Below, piece by piece: positions 51,973 to 61,285 of a stretch of 64,000 nucleotides of DNA. Location: assembly GCA_964488355.1 (NCBI GenBank), contig CAZAUJ010000004.1, forward strand, positions 62,001 through 126,000, in the 5' to 3' direction. This stretch comes from Thermoanaerobaculum sp964488355 (GTDB lineage Bacteria > Acidobacteriota > Thermoanaerobaculia > Thermoanaerobaculales > Thermoanaerobaculaceae). A program made the position numbers and the translations under genes. The notes beneath the pieces were generated by a model, which was given only the letters and a program-made list of their open reading frames with translations, was not told where the DNA came from and did not search any database. Positions within the stretch are counted from its first letter, which is position 1. Every line of letters starts with the position of its first letter.

Positions 51973-54431
51973 AGGGAGCGCTGGTACTCGCTGTAGCCTT
52001 GCTGGCCGGAAGCGGCCTTGCTTCCCAGCGCCAGCAAATCAAAGCCCTTCCCGAGCGCTGGCAGCGCTGGTTGGAGGAGGAGGTTTACCCGCTCATCTCG
52101 GACGAGCAGGTGAAAGCCTTTCTTCAACTGGCCACCGATGCCCAGAGGGAGGAATTTGCCAACCGGCTATGGCAGTTGTGGGGCGAACAGCTGGGCCTTG
52201 GCCCCTCTTTCCGGCGCATCTACGAAGATCGGCTGGAAACGTGCCGCACCCAGTTTGGCAACACCACCGAGGACCGTGCTCGGGTGCTGCTCCTGCACGG
52301 TGAGCCCACCCAGCGCGTTCCCGTGAAATGTGAGGAGGTCTTCTACCCGCTGGAGTTTTGGCGCTACGCCTATCTTCCGGGGCTGGGCCAGGGTGTTACG
52401 CTGCTGTTTTATAAGCCTTACGGCTTGGGCCGCTACCGTCTCTGGGACCCGTTCGAGACACGCTGGGTGCTCTATGCCCCACCAGCACAGAACGCGCTGC
52501 GGCGACCATCGGTGAGCCGCGCCGACCGTCCCGAGTTCCGCTGTGGGAACGTGGACGAGCTGTTGAACCTGCTGGCGGCGGCGGAGTACTGGCTGGCGGA
52601 TCCGGAGGTCAAGAGGCGCCTGGGACACCTGGTGGTGGAGGCGGGCAAGGGCGGGAAGGAAGCGGCTGAGCAGCGCTTCTTGGCCTTCTCCACCGTGCTT
52701 CCCCAGGGTGCCGAGCCGCTTGAGTTCTCCCCCCAGGCAGAGGTGGTTGGGAGAAGGGGCTCGAAGGCCTTGGTGCGCTTTACTTGCCGGCTGGATCGGG
52801 CGGGACTGGTGGCCTCGGAGGTGGGGGAAGCCAAGGTGGTGCAGGTGGACGTGGTGGGTGAGGTAAGCCGCGGCGGGGACATGGCTGACCGTTTCCGCTA
52901 CGCCTTCACCTTTCCTGCCGAGGCACCCCAGCTGCCGGTGGTGGTGGAACGGGAGCTGCGCCCAGGGGACTACCTTCTGCGCCTCAAGGTGGCTGACCTC
53001 CATGGCAAGAAGGCGGGGGTAAAGGAGGTGGCCTTCTCCGTATCCTTGGGCGAGGAGAGCAGCTTGGGCGAGCCGGCGCCAAAGGGGGAAGAGCCCAAGC
53101 TTTTGGCCCTTATGGGTCCCCAGGGCGAGGGCGTGGCTGGTGTCCAGCGCTTTACCGTCCTGGCGCAGCCGCAGGTGGCGAAGGTGGAGTTCCTGCTGGA
53201 CGGCCGGACGGTGCTGGTGAAGAACCGACCCCCCTTCGAGGTGGAGCTAGATTTGGGGCCGTTGCCGCGCATGGCCACGGTCACCGCCGTGGCGTTCGAC
53301 GCATCCGGCCACGAGCTGGACCGGGCCGAGACGGTGGTGAATGTGGGCCGGGAGCGCTTTTTCGTTCGCCTTGCCCCGGTAACGGCGGCTGACCAACGTC
53401 CCCAGGGCCTGGCGGTGAGCGCGGTGGTCAACGTCCCCAGCGACCGCAAGCTGGAACGGCTGGAGTTCTACTTCAACGATCAGCTCATGGCTACCCTGTA
53501 CGCGCCGCCCTTTACCGCCATCCTGCCCATTCAGCTGGGCACGGAGCTGGCGTACGCTCGCGCCTTGGCACTAGCGGACGACGGCAGCCAAGCGGAAGAC
53601 CTGCAGCTGGTGAACGCGCCCCAGTTCGTCTCGGCCGTGCGCGTGCAAGCCGTGGAGCTGCCGGTGACCGTGCTGGACCGCCAGGGCAAGCCAGTGGCAG
53701 GCTTGAGCCGGGAGGATTTCGAGGTGTGGGAGGAGGACGTCCGGCAGGAGATTCAAAGCTTCGTCCTCCAGCGGGATCTTCCCGTGCGGGTGGGCTTGGT
53801 GGTGGACACCTCCGGCTCGATGGAAAAGACGCTGCCCGAGGTGCAGCGGGTGGTGATGGGCTTCGTCAGGAGCTTGCTGCGGCCCAAAGATCGCGCCTTT
53901 GTGGTGGCTTTTTCCGACCGACCGGTTCTGGTGAGCCCGTTTACCGCCGATTTTTCCGCCCTGGAGCGCGCCCTCTTGACCTTGCGTGCTGAGCGGGAGA
54001 CCGCGCTGTGGGATGCGGTGATTTACGGGCTCTTTCAGTTTTCCGGCGTGCGTGGAAAAAAGGCCTTGATTGTCCTCACCGACGGCGAGGACAACGCGTC
54101 CAAGGCCACCTTTGAGCGGGCCCTGGATTACAGCCGACGCTCCGGCGTGACCGTGTACACCGTGGCCATCAACTTGCCCCTCTCGGCCTTGCGGGCCCGG
54201 TCGCAGCTCTCCCGCCTGGCCAAGGCCACCGGCGGGGAAGCTTTTTTCCTGCCGGCTCAGCCCCATTTGGAGCCCGTGTACCAGCAAATTGAGGGGGAGC
54301 TGCGCTCTCAGTACCTTTTGGCCTACAGCTCGGCTACCGAGGCGCCTCCGGGCACCTTCCGCAGCGTCACCGTCAAGCTCAAGAAACCAGGTTTGACCAT
54401 TCGCACGGTAGCCGGCTATTTCGTGGAGTAA
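51930..54431 (+). CDS. Secreted GWxTD - VWFA-domain protein
   Basis: 833 residues with a signal peptide (1-31). The N-terminal ~200 form a GWxTD-type domain (FANRLWQLWGEQLG, FRRIYEDRLETCRTQFGN, RARVLLLHGEPTQRV). Beta-rich Ig-like modules occupy about 260-560, and a VWFA-related domain sits at about 565-833 (VTVLDRQGKPVAGLSREDFEVWEEDV, MIDAS motif VDTSGSM near 625, TDGEDN). This VWFA-related type is typical of Acidobacteriota. Likely periplasmic or surface adhesion/complex assembly. The ATG follows GGGAGG. Confidence 0.85.
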   Translation: MGGLLKTGARLVPLKGALVLAVALLAGSGLASQRQQIKALPERWQRWLEEEVYPLISDEQVKAFLQLATDAQREEFANRLWQLWGEQLGLGPSFRRIYEDRLETCRTQFGNTTEDRARVLLLHGEPTQRVPVKCEEVFYPLEFWRYAYLPGLGQGVTLLFYKPYGLGRYRLWDPFETRWVLYAPPAQNALRRPSVSRADRPEFRCGNVDELLNLLAAAEYWLADPEVKRRLGHLVVEAGKGGKEAAEQRFLAFSTVLPQGAEPLEFSPQAEVVGRRGSKALVRFTCRLDRAGLVASEVGEAKVVQVDVVGEVSRGGDMADRFRYAFTFPAEAPQLPVVVERELRPGDYLLRLKVADLHGKKAGVKEVAFSVSLGEESSLGEPAPKGEEPKLLALMGPQGEGVAGVQRFTVLAQPQVAKVEFLLDGRTVLVKNRPPFEVELDLGPLPRMATVTAVAFDASGHELDRAETVVNVGRERFFVRLAPVTAADQRPQGLAVSAVVNVPSDRKLERLEFYFNDQLMATLYAPPFTAILPIQLGTELAYARALALADDGSQAEDLQLVNAPQFVSAVRVQAVELPVTVLDRQGKPVAGLSREDFEVWEEDVRQEIQSFVLQRDLPVRVGLVVDTSGSMEKTLPEVQRVVMGFVRSLLRPKDRAFVVAFSDRPVLVSPFTADFSALERALLTLRAERETALWDAVIYGLFQFSGVRGKKALIVLTDGEDNASKATFERALDYSRRSGVTVYTVAINLPLSALRARSQLSRLAKATGGEAFFLPAQPHLEPVYQQIEGELRSQYLLAYSSATEAPPGTFRSVTVKLKKPGLTIRTVAGYFVE

Positions 54432-54438
54432 CGCCGCC

Positions 54439-55566
54439 CTAGCCGAGCACCAGCTTTTGCAGCGCTTGGACCATGTGCGGGTCGTAAACGGTGCCGGCAC
54501 GCTCCGCCAGGAAGGCCACCGAGGATTCGCGGGTGGTCAAGCCGCGGGCGCCGCGAGCGGTGAGCAGCACGGAAAAGGCGTCAGCCACGGACACCAGGCG
54601 CGCCGCTGGGTGGGGTCGGCGGGGCCGCGGCAAGCGGGGGTAGCCCGAGCCGTTGTAATGAAGGTGGTGTTCCAAGGCAACGATCACCGCCACCGGTGGC
54701 AGCTGAGGCACCCGCAGGAGGGCGGTTGCGCCCTCCATGGGGTGGTCGAGGATGAGCTCCAGCTCGTGGCCGGACAGCGCCAGCTCGCGGGCAATGACCT
54801 CGGCAGGCATGGAGAGCTTGCCCACATCGTGGAGCAGGGCCGCTAAACCCAGCTCGCGCACGGGGGCGGGGGAGAGCCCAGCCAGCTGCGCCATGCCCAT
54901 CGCCAGGCAGGCGGTGTTGTGGGCGTGCACCGCCGGCCAGCGCTCTTCCCCTTCCCAGGGCGCCATGTGCTCCAGGGGGTGGGGCCGTTCCTGCAGAAGC
55001 TGCAGCAGCGAGTCGGCAATGCGGCTCAGGTCGGCGAGGGCAAGGCTGCCCGAGACGGCAAAGTCCGTGAGGGTTTGCGCCAAAAGGGTAATGCGATCGC
55101 GCACGGCGGGTAGGTGCCCCCGCCCCCGGCGGCCATGCTCGCGATCGGGCCCGCCCAGGGCCTCGTCGGCGAGCTCCACCTTGCCTACCAGGATGTGGGG
55201 CTGGGAACGCACCGGCGTCTCCTCGGCGCCGGCCACTTCTTGCAGTAAGGTGGCCAGCTCCTCAGTGGTCACCCCTTGGCGGAAGCTTACGTGTTCCACG
55301 CCCCGCCGCACCAGCCGGCGGTGTACGGCCGGGGCCTGGCGGGCGGCACGGGTGAAGGGACGCTCCTGCACGAACAGCTCCTCGCCCAGGATTACCAGAT
55401 CCAGTTGCGGTTCGGCCGCCAACAGCTCGCGCAGGTGGCGCTCCAAGGTCGTCACCGCCTGTTGGGAGCGGGGATGGGGTTGGCCGTAGAGGGCCACCGA
55501 GGTGAACCCCGCCGCTAGCTCGCCCAGCACCGCCAGCACCAGTTGTTCCCAGCGCTGGGGCTCCAT
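54439..55566 (-). CDS. HD-GYP phosphodiesterase-type protein
   Basis: 375 residues. The C-terminal part (about 190-365) is HD-GYP-like, the c-di-GMP phosphodiesterase family: VHAHNT, LLHDVGKLSMP, HPMEGA, EHHLHYNGSGYP, SVADAFSVLL. The catalytic HD and GYP are intact, with GSGYP for the common GTGYP. The first ~125 residues are a separate domain shared with the neighbouring HEAT protein. The ATG at 55566 overlaps the HEAT stop (TGATG) and follows GAGGAGGAGG. Confidence 0.88.
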   Translation of the reverse strand: MEPQRWEQLVLAVLGELAAGFTSVALYGQPHPRSQQAVTTLERHLRELLAAEPQLDLVILGEELFVQERPFTRAARQAPAVHRRLVRRGVEHVSFRQGVTTEELATLLQEVAGAEETPVRSQPHILVGKVELADEALGGPDREHGRRGRGHLPAVRDRITLLAQTLTDFAVSGSLALADLSRIADSLLQLLQERPHPLEHMAPWEGEERWPAVHAHNTACLAMGMAQLAGLSPAPVRELGLAALLHDVGKLSMPAEVIARELALSGHELELILDHPMEGATALLRVPQLPPVAVIVALEHHLHYNGSGYPRLPRPRRPHPAARLVSVADAFSVLLTARGARGLTTRESSVAFLAERAGTVYDPHMVQALQKLVLG

Positions 55567-57653
55567 CACGCCTCCTCCTCTTCGCGAGGCCCGGCAGCGC
55601 GAGCGCGTCGCACGGCCTCAGCCAGCTGCGCATCGCGGCCGCTGGCCAGAACCTGCGCTACCTGCTGCGCCTGGCTGCCCTCCAGTTGGGCGATGGCCAT
55701 GGCCGCCTCCTGCCGCAGGGAGGAAAGCGAGAAGGGATAGCGCCATTGCTTAAGCTCCAAAATCTCCTCCAGGATCGGCAGGGCCGCCGGGTCGCGCAGC
55801 CGGCCCAGGGCGCGGATCAGTTCGAAGGTGATGGGCTCCCGCAGCTTCATGCCCAGCTGCTGACGCAGGCGCTCGGTCAGCAGCCGCACCACCCCCGGGT
55901 GGCGAATACGCGAAGCCACGGAAATCGCTGCGGTCGCACGGTCCTCATCTTCCCCTAGCACCTCACGCCGGAGGAGAGGGAACCACTCAGGGTCTTGGCA
56001 GGCGACCAACGCCTTGAGGATCTCCTCGACCACTTGCGGCCGCGCCTTGGGCAGCAGTTTCTTCAGCACCGGCACGATGGCGCGATCCTCCAAACGGCGG
56101 AGGATGAAAACCGCGTTGCGCACCACGTACCAGCGCTCGTCCTCTAAGAGCAGGCGGACGTAGGGCACGGCGCGAGGGCCGTAGCGCAGCACCACTTCCA
56201 ACAGGCGCTTGCGCACCGACAGGCTTTCCGCGTTGGCCAGAGCTTCGAGGATGCTGGGCAGTGCTCGCTCGCCTAGGGCCGAAAGTATGGCGGTGAGCGT
56301 CGGAAGCTGCGCTCGGTCGGAGCGGTCCAGGACTGCCACCACCGCTTCCACCGCCTCCCGCAGGGTTTTTTCTTGCAGCTGCACGTTGCGTGAGGCGCCC
56401 ACCATCGGTGCCAGGCGCTGAGCGGTGGCCAGGTCCCCCAGGGCCACGGCGTCCACAAACAGCTCCGCCAGGCGAACTGCCGCCGCCTCACCCGCGGGTG
56501 CCCCGGGCCAAAGGGTGAGCACCTCCCCCAGCAGGCGTATCACGTGAGCATGCACCTCCCCCTCGGCGAGGGAGGCGGAAAGCTCCTTTGCCCAGCCTTC
56601 CTTTTCCCATCGTACCGGCGGCGGTGCAGGTGCCTGCGGCAGGGGCTGGGGCTCCTGGCCTGGAAGCGGGAGCCTGGGCAGCAAAGCTCGAGCTCGGCCC
56701 ACCAGCTCCACCGGTACGGTCAGCTCCGCCGCTGCCTCGGGGGCTGCCAGGCGAACCAGCAGGCGCTGGACTGCCTCGGGCACCGGCTCACCTTCCAACA
56801 GCAAGAGCTCCACCCCATCCAGCAGGGCCTCCAAGGGAGCGAAGGGGTCCCTCTCGCCCAGCAGAGCAGCGAGAGAGGGCTGACGCAGGAAGGCGGCCAC
56901 GGCGCGCCGCCGCTGCTCATCGGAGGCCAGAAGGCAAAGGTCCTGGAGAAAAAGGCGCAGCTCGGAAAGCAAGAGCGGCCGCTGCGCCTGCGGCGTTTGC
57001 TCCACCACCTGCGCCACAGTTTTGAACAGGTACTCGAACAGCGCCCCCGCATCCGAAACCTGGTTAGCCAACTCCAGCACGGAGCCCGCGTCCAGCAACC
57101 CCTCTTTCAGCTTCCCAGGCCAGGCAAAGGCACCGTCTCGGGCTAAAAGGCGAGCCAGCTGCGGCCACACCAGGCGCGTGCCGTCCCGCCTGCTCACCTC
57201 CTCCTCGGACACAACCTGCACCCCGGAAAGGTCCAGGGGGAAAAGCTGCACGCCGGAAAGGTGATCGCCCGCGGCCAAAAGGTGCTGCCGATCCTCCTCG
57301 CGTGGGGTTTCCGAAAGCTTTGCCAGTTCCTGGGCCAAAGCCACCAGCCCCTCTTCGGCCTCGGGGAAAGTCATTTGGATGACAGCCAAACCCAGTTGAA
57401 ACAGGCCATGGACCAGCTTGCGAGCGGGGGCCTCGGGTGGCGGTACCACCTCCTCTTCGCCCCAAAAGACGCGATCGGGGTTGAGGACCAGACGCACCAG
57501 CGGGGCCTCAGCGAGGGCCTGGATGCGCTGTCGCAGGCGCGTTTCTGCTGGCACCAAACCGGGGTGGCCGGGCGGGTAGAGACGCAACATCCGCCGGTAG
57601 GATTCCAAGTCGTTGAGCAAGGCCACCACCCGAGGTGCCAGGTGTTCGTGCAT
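55566..57653 (-). CDS. HEAT-repeat protein
   Basis: 695 residues. The N-terminal ~130 match the N-terminal domain of the HD-GYP protein. After a central helical part, HEAT-like repeats occupy about 420-690 (ILSALGERALPSILEALAN, VVLRYGPRAVPYVRLLLED, IVPVLKKLLP, ALGRLRDPAALPILEEIL), a protein-interaction scaffold. The start ATG at 57653 overlaps the radA stop; the GTG one codon earlier is an alternative. Function unknown; probably a partner of the HD-GYP protein. Confidence 0.8.
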   Translation of the reverse strand: MHEHLAPRVVALLNDLESYRRMLRLYPPGHPGLVPAETRLRQRIQALAEAPLVRLVLNPDRVFWGEEEVVPPPEAPARKLVHGLFQLGLAVIQMTFPEAEEGLVALAQELAKLSETPREEDRQHLLAAGDHLSGVQLFPLDLSGVQVVSEEEVSRRDGTRLVWPQLARLLARDGAFAWPGKLKEGLLDAGSVLELANQVSDAGALFEYLFKTVAQVVEQTPQAQRPLLLSELRLFLQDLCLLASDEQRRRAVAAFLRQPSLAALLGERDPFAPLEALLDGVELLLLEGEPVPEAVQRLLVRLAAPEAAAELTVPVELVGRARALLPRLPLPGQEPQPLPQAPAPPPVRWEKEGWAKELSASLAEGEVHAHVIRLLGEVLTLWPGAPAGEAAAVRLAELFVDAVALGDLATAQRLAPMVGASRNVQLQEKTLREAVEAVVAVLDRSDRAQLPTLTAILSALGERALPSILEALANAESLSVRKRLLEVVLRYGPRAVPYVRLLLEDERWYVVRNAVFILRRLEDRAIVPVLKKLLPKARPQVVEEILKALVACQDPEWFPLLRREVLGEDEDRATAAISVASRIRHPGVVRLLTERLRQQLGMKLREPITFELIRALGRLRDPAALPILEEILELKQWRYPFSLSSLRQEAAMAIAQLEGSQAQQVAQVLASGRDAQLAEAVRRARAAGPREEEEA

Positions 57654-59002
57654 CACCGCTCGTCTCGGTGCCAGTGTAGCATGGCCAGCTCCTGGGCCAA
57701 GGCCTGCAGGTGAGGCACCTGAACCAACGCCAGCGGGGAGGGGCCTTCCAGGGTGGCTTTGCCGCCTACAAACGCCTTTTGAAAGCCCAAGGCCTGCGCC
57801 TCGCGCAGACGGGCGTCTGCCCGGCTCACCGCCCGCACTTCGCCCAAAAGCCCCACCTCGCCAAAGAACACCGCTTCGGCCGGCAAGGGCCGATCCTGGT
57901 AGGAAGAAAGCACCGCCGCCACCACTGCCAGGTCCGCCGCCGGCTCTTCCACCTGCAGACCTCCCACCACGTTGACGAACACATCGCGGTCCACCAGGCG
58001 CAGGTTCAGGCGCTTTTCCATGACCGCCAAGAGCAAGCTGAGGCGGCTGGCCTCAAACCCTTGCCCCACTCGCCGGGGATTCAAAAGCGGCGAGCGGGAA
58101 ACCAGGGCTTGGACTTCCAGCAACAAAGGGGTTGAGCCTTCCACCACCACCGCCACCGCCGAACCGGGGGCGCCGGCCAGGCGGTCGCCAAGCAGAGCCT
58201 GCGAGGGGTTGCGCACCTCGCGCAGCCCCTTTTCCCCCATGGCGAAAAGGCAAAGCTCCAGCGCCGGCCCGAAGCGGTTCTTGGTGGCCCGCAGCAGGCG
58301 GTGGGCATGGCTGGTGGCGCCCGCAAACTCCAGCACCACATCCACCAGGTGCTCGAGGGACTTGGGCCCGGCCACGGTGCCGTCCTTGGTCACGTGACCC
58401 ACCAGCACCACCGGCGCCTGCCCCGCCTTGGCTGCTTCTGCTACGCGCGCCGCCACCTCGCGTACCTGTGTGACGCTGCCGGGGATAGCGGGGAGGCCCT
58501 CGCAGCGCATGGCCTGCACCGAATCTAAAAGCAAGAGACGGGGCTTCAGGTTCTCGGCGGCCGCCAAGATGGCCTCCACCTTAGCCTCAGCCAAAAGCAG
58601 CAGGTTTTCCCCTTGACAGCCGAGCCGCTGGGCCCGCAGACCCACCTGCGCCAGGGACTCCTCCGCCGTGGCGTAAAGCACGGGTCCTTCCTGGCTCACC
58701 CGCTCGGCCAGCTGAAGCAAAAGCGTGGACTTGCCCACGCCTGGCTCACCCGCCAAGAGCACCAACGAGCCAGGCACCAGGCCCCCGCCCAGCACCCGGT
58801 CCAAACCTGGCAGGCCGGTGGCCAAGCGCGGCAGCTCGCCCAGCGAAAGCCCCTTCAGAGGCCGAGGCTCAGGTGGCGGGCTGGCTGCCTGCTGGGGCTT
58901 TTCTCTTTGCGGTTCGAAGGTGTTGAACGCGCCGCAGCTAGGGCAGCGTCCAAGCCACTTGCTGGCTTGCTGCCCGCAGCTGGTGCACACCCAAGCGGCC
59001 AT
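57653..59002 (-). CDS. radA: DNA repair protein RadA (Sms)
   Basis: RecA-like ATPase that drives branch migration in recombination. 449 residues: N-terminal zinc finger CTSCG...CPSC, Walker A GEPGVGKSTLLLQ, KNRFG motif near residue 245, and a C-terminal Lon-like domain (about 290-449). ATG at 59002, 22 bases after mlaD, with a weak SD. Confidence 0.96.
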   Translation of the reverse strand: MAAWVCTSCGQQASKWLGRCPSCGAFNTFEPQREKPQQAASPPPEPRPLKGLSLGELPRLATGLPGLDRVLGGGLVPGSLVLLAGEPGVGKSTLLLQLAERVSQEGPVLYATAEESLAQVGLRAQRLGCQGENLLLLAEAKVEAILAAAENLKPRLLLLDSVQAMRCEGLPAIPGSVTQVREVAARVAEAAKAGQAPVVLVGHVTKDGTVAGPKSLEHLVDVVLEFAGATSHAHRLLRATKNRFGPALELCLFAMGEKGLREVRNPSQALLGDRLAGAPGSAVAVVVEGSTPLLLEVQALVSRSPLLNPRRVGQGFEASRLSLLLAVMEKRLNLRLVDRDVFVNVVGGLQVEEPAADLAVVAAVLSSYQDRPLPAEAVFFGEVGLLGEVRAVSRADARLREAQALGFQKAFVGGKATLEGPSPLALVQVPHLQALAQELAMLHWHRDER

Positions 59003-59024
59003 GGGGGAGGCTTTCCGCCCAAAC

Positions 59025-60500
59025 CTAACGCCCGCCCAGGGCGGCGGCCGTCCCCAGGAGGTACTTCAAGTCCTCATCGCGCCAGGTAACTCCTGCCCCC
59101 AATAACACCGAGGAGCGCGCGGACCAACGTGGTTCGTCCCAGCCGGCAAAGGCAAAGATATTGGGGGTCAAAAAGTAGCGACCTTCCAAGCGCAGGTGGG
59201 GGGGCTTGATTTGGCGATCGAAGTCGTAAGCTTCCAGGCTGAGCTTGAGCTTCCTTCCCAACAGCTCCTGATCCACGCCGAAGCCGCCTTCCGACTCGAA
59301 CAGGCCTGCCCGCAGGGTAGTGCTGCCCAGGTGGTAGCCGATTTGCGCGTTGATCGTGGCAGCATCGCTGACCTTCTGTTTTTCCTGCACATACGTTTCC
59401 TTGTGCCCGTCGGGAAAGGTGGTGGTGACCGTTTCCTGCACCGTGCGCAGGCGGCCGAAGGGAGAGTTCACCAGCTCCAAGCGGAAGAAGCGCTTTTCCG
59501 TGGTGTGCAGGTCGAAGCCGAAGGCGCTGCGGGAGTCATCCACCCCGGGCAGGCTCTCCGTGCGGATGCTCATGTCCAGTTGCCAACGCTCGGCCCGTCC
59601 TATAGTGTTCTTTAGGCTTTGCACCCCCGACTCCACCGCCTTCAGCGTGCTGTTGAGGTTGTCCACCGTTTCCTCATCGTTCACCAGCTTGCCGATGGTG
59701 CCCTCACCCTTGGCAATCTTGTTGGTGATGGCGTTGAGGTTATCTGCCGATACGCGCAAGCGGGCAGAGAGGTCCTTCAGATTGGCAATGGTGTCGGAAA
59801 CGTTACCCCGGTTTTCCGCCACCACCGCTTCTACCTGACCCGCCAGGCGGTTAAGCTTTTCCGCCAGGCGCGGCAGCTCGTCCCGCAGGGTGGCGGAAAA
59901 ATCGCGAAAGTTGGCCAGTGTGGCATCCACGTTGGCGCGGTTGGCGGCCACCAGCTCCTTCACCTCCGCGGTGAGTTGGCGGATGTTCTCCAGGATCTCG
60001 TTGAGCTTGGCCGTGCCTTCCTCGCCCCCCAGGGAGCGCCGCAGGCTGGCGGTCACCTCTTTCACGTCCGCGCCGATGTCGGAGGCGGTTTTGAGCACCT
60101 GGTCGAAGGGTACCGGGCTTTGGCCGGGAAGCACTGTTCCTGGCGGCAAGGGCGGGGCATCGGCAGGGCCGGGGTAGAGCTCCACGTACTTGTCGCCCAA
60201 AAGGCCCAAGCTGGTGACTTCCGCCCAGGCACCCTGGTGCAAACGCACCTGCGGGTCCAGACTCAGGAGAACGCGCGCGCGGCTGCCAGCCAGCTCGATG
60301 CGTTCCACCAGGCCCACCCGCACGCCAGCAATGCGCACGGGGCTCTTCTCGTCCAAACCAGCGACCGAGGGGAACTCGGCCGGCACGCGCTGCCGCCCCG
60401 CCTTAGCTCCCAGGGGAATCTCCTCGATCTTGATGATGAACACCGCCAGGATGATGAGCGCCACCAGCATGAAGGCGCCCACTTTGGCTTCCTGCGTCAT
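59025..60500 (-). CDS. MCE-family lipid-transport protein (MlaD-like)
   Basis: Periplasmic substrate-binding part of an Mla-type phospholipid ABC system. 491 residues, much longer than E. coli MlaD (about 180). N-terminal anchor (VGAFMLVALIILAVFII), MCE domain at about 38-115 (VRIAGVRVGLVERIEL, LLGDKYVELYPG), a long helical stretch with Asn-Ile/Leu periodicity (about 135-280, coiled-coil needle-like), and a C-terminal beta-rich domain of about 190 residues that may be an outer-membrane or barrel-like end. ATG overlaps mlaF (ATGA). Confidence 0.9.
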   Translation of the reverse strand: MTQEAKVGAFMLVALIILAVFIIKIEEIPLGAKAGRQRVPAEFPSVAGLDEKSPVRIAGVRVGLVERIELAGSRARVLLSLDPQVRLHQGAWAEVTSLGLLGDKYVELYPGPADAPPLPPGTVLPGQSPVPFDQVLKTASDIGADVKEVTASLRRSLGGEEGTAKLNEILENIRQLTAEVKELVAANRANVDATLANFRDFSATLRDELPRLAEKLNRLAGQVEAVVAENRGNVSDTIANLKDLSARLRVSADNLNAITNKIAKGEGTIGKLVNDEETVDNLNSTLKAVESGVQSLKNTIGRAERWQLDMSIRTESLPGVDDSRSAFGFDLHTTEKRFFRLELVNSPFGRLRTVQETVTTTFPDGHKETYVQEKQKVSDAATINAQIGYHLGSTTLRAGLFESEGGFGVDQELLGRKLKLSLEAYDFDRQIKPPHLRLEGRYFLTPNIFAFAGWDEPRWSARSSVLLGAGVTWRDEDLKYLLGTAAALGGR

Positions 60501-61276
60501 GCAACCTCCTCCTCCAGCGGCTGACCGGCGAGAAAGCTTTGCACGTAAGGGTCCGGCAGCTGGCGAAACTCCTGCGGGGGGGCTGCCGCCAGGATTTGCC
60601 CGTCCCGCAGCATGGCGATGCGATCGGCAATGCGAAAAGCCGAGTTCATGTCGTGCGTGATGGTGACCATAGTGACCGGCATCCGGTCGCGCATTTCGAT
60701 GATCACCCGGTCAATGGCGGCAGCGGTTATCGGGTCCAGACCGGTGTTGGGCTCGTCAAACAGCAGGATCTCCGGTTGCAGGGCAATGGCGCGGGCAAAG
60801 CCCACCCGCCGCCGCATGCCACCCGAGAGCTCGGAAGGCATTTTCTGCTCAATTTCCGAAAGGTGCACCAGGGCCAGGCAGTGGGCTACTCGCTCGGCGA
60901 TTTCCTTCTCGCTCATGCGCGTGTGGCGACGCAAGGGGAAGGCAATGTTGTCGTAGACCGTCATGGAATCAAACAAGGCCCCTTCCTGGAAGGACATGCC
61001 AAACTTGCGACGCAGCACCAGGCAGCGCTCCGGTTCGGCACACGCTAAGTCCTCGCCGTTCACGATCACGTGGCCGCGGTCGGGTTGTATGAGGCCGATA
61101 AGGTGCTTGAGGAGCACGCTTTTTCCCGCACCGGAGCCGCCCACGATCACCAGCGATTCGCCCGGCCAAACCTCCAGGTTCACGCCGCGAAGCACCTGCT
61201 TGCCACCAAAGGATTTCCACAGGTCAAGGACGGCAATTTTTGGTGTTCGCCCTGCCGGTGGGTCCTTGGGTTGCAC
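60497..61276 (-). CDS. Mla-type ABC transporter ATPase
   Basis: MlaF-like ATPase that powers the MCE system. 259 residues: Walker A GGSGAGKSVLLKHL, Q-loop FQEGALFDSM (typical for MlaF), signature LSGGMRRRVGFARA, Walker B ILLFDEPNTGLDP and switch THDM. GTG start, 9 bases after mlaE. Confidence 0.94.
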   Translation of the reverse strand: MQPKDPPAGRTPKIAVLDLWKSFGGKQVLRGVNLEVWPGESLVIVGGSGAGKSVLLKHLIGLIQPDRGHVIVNGEDLACAEPERCLVLRRKFGMSFQEGALFDSMTVYDNIAFPLRRHTRMSEKEIAERVAHCLALVHLSEIEQKMPSELSGGMRRRVGFARAIALQPEILLFDEPNTGLDPITAAAIDRVIIEMRDRMPVTMVTITHDMNSAFRIADRIAMLRDGQILAAAPPQEFRQLPDPYVQSFLAGQPLEEEVA

Positions 61277-61285
61277 GCTCGCCCC

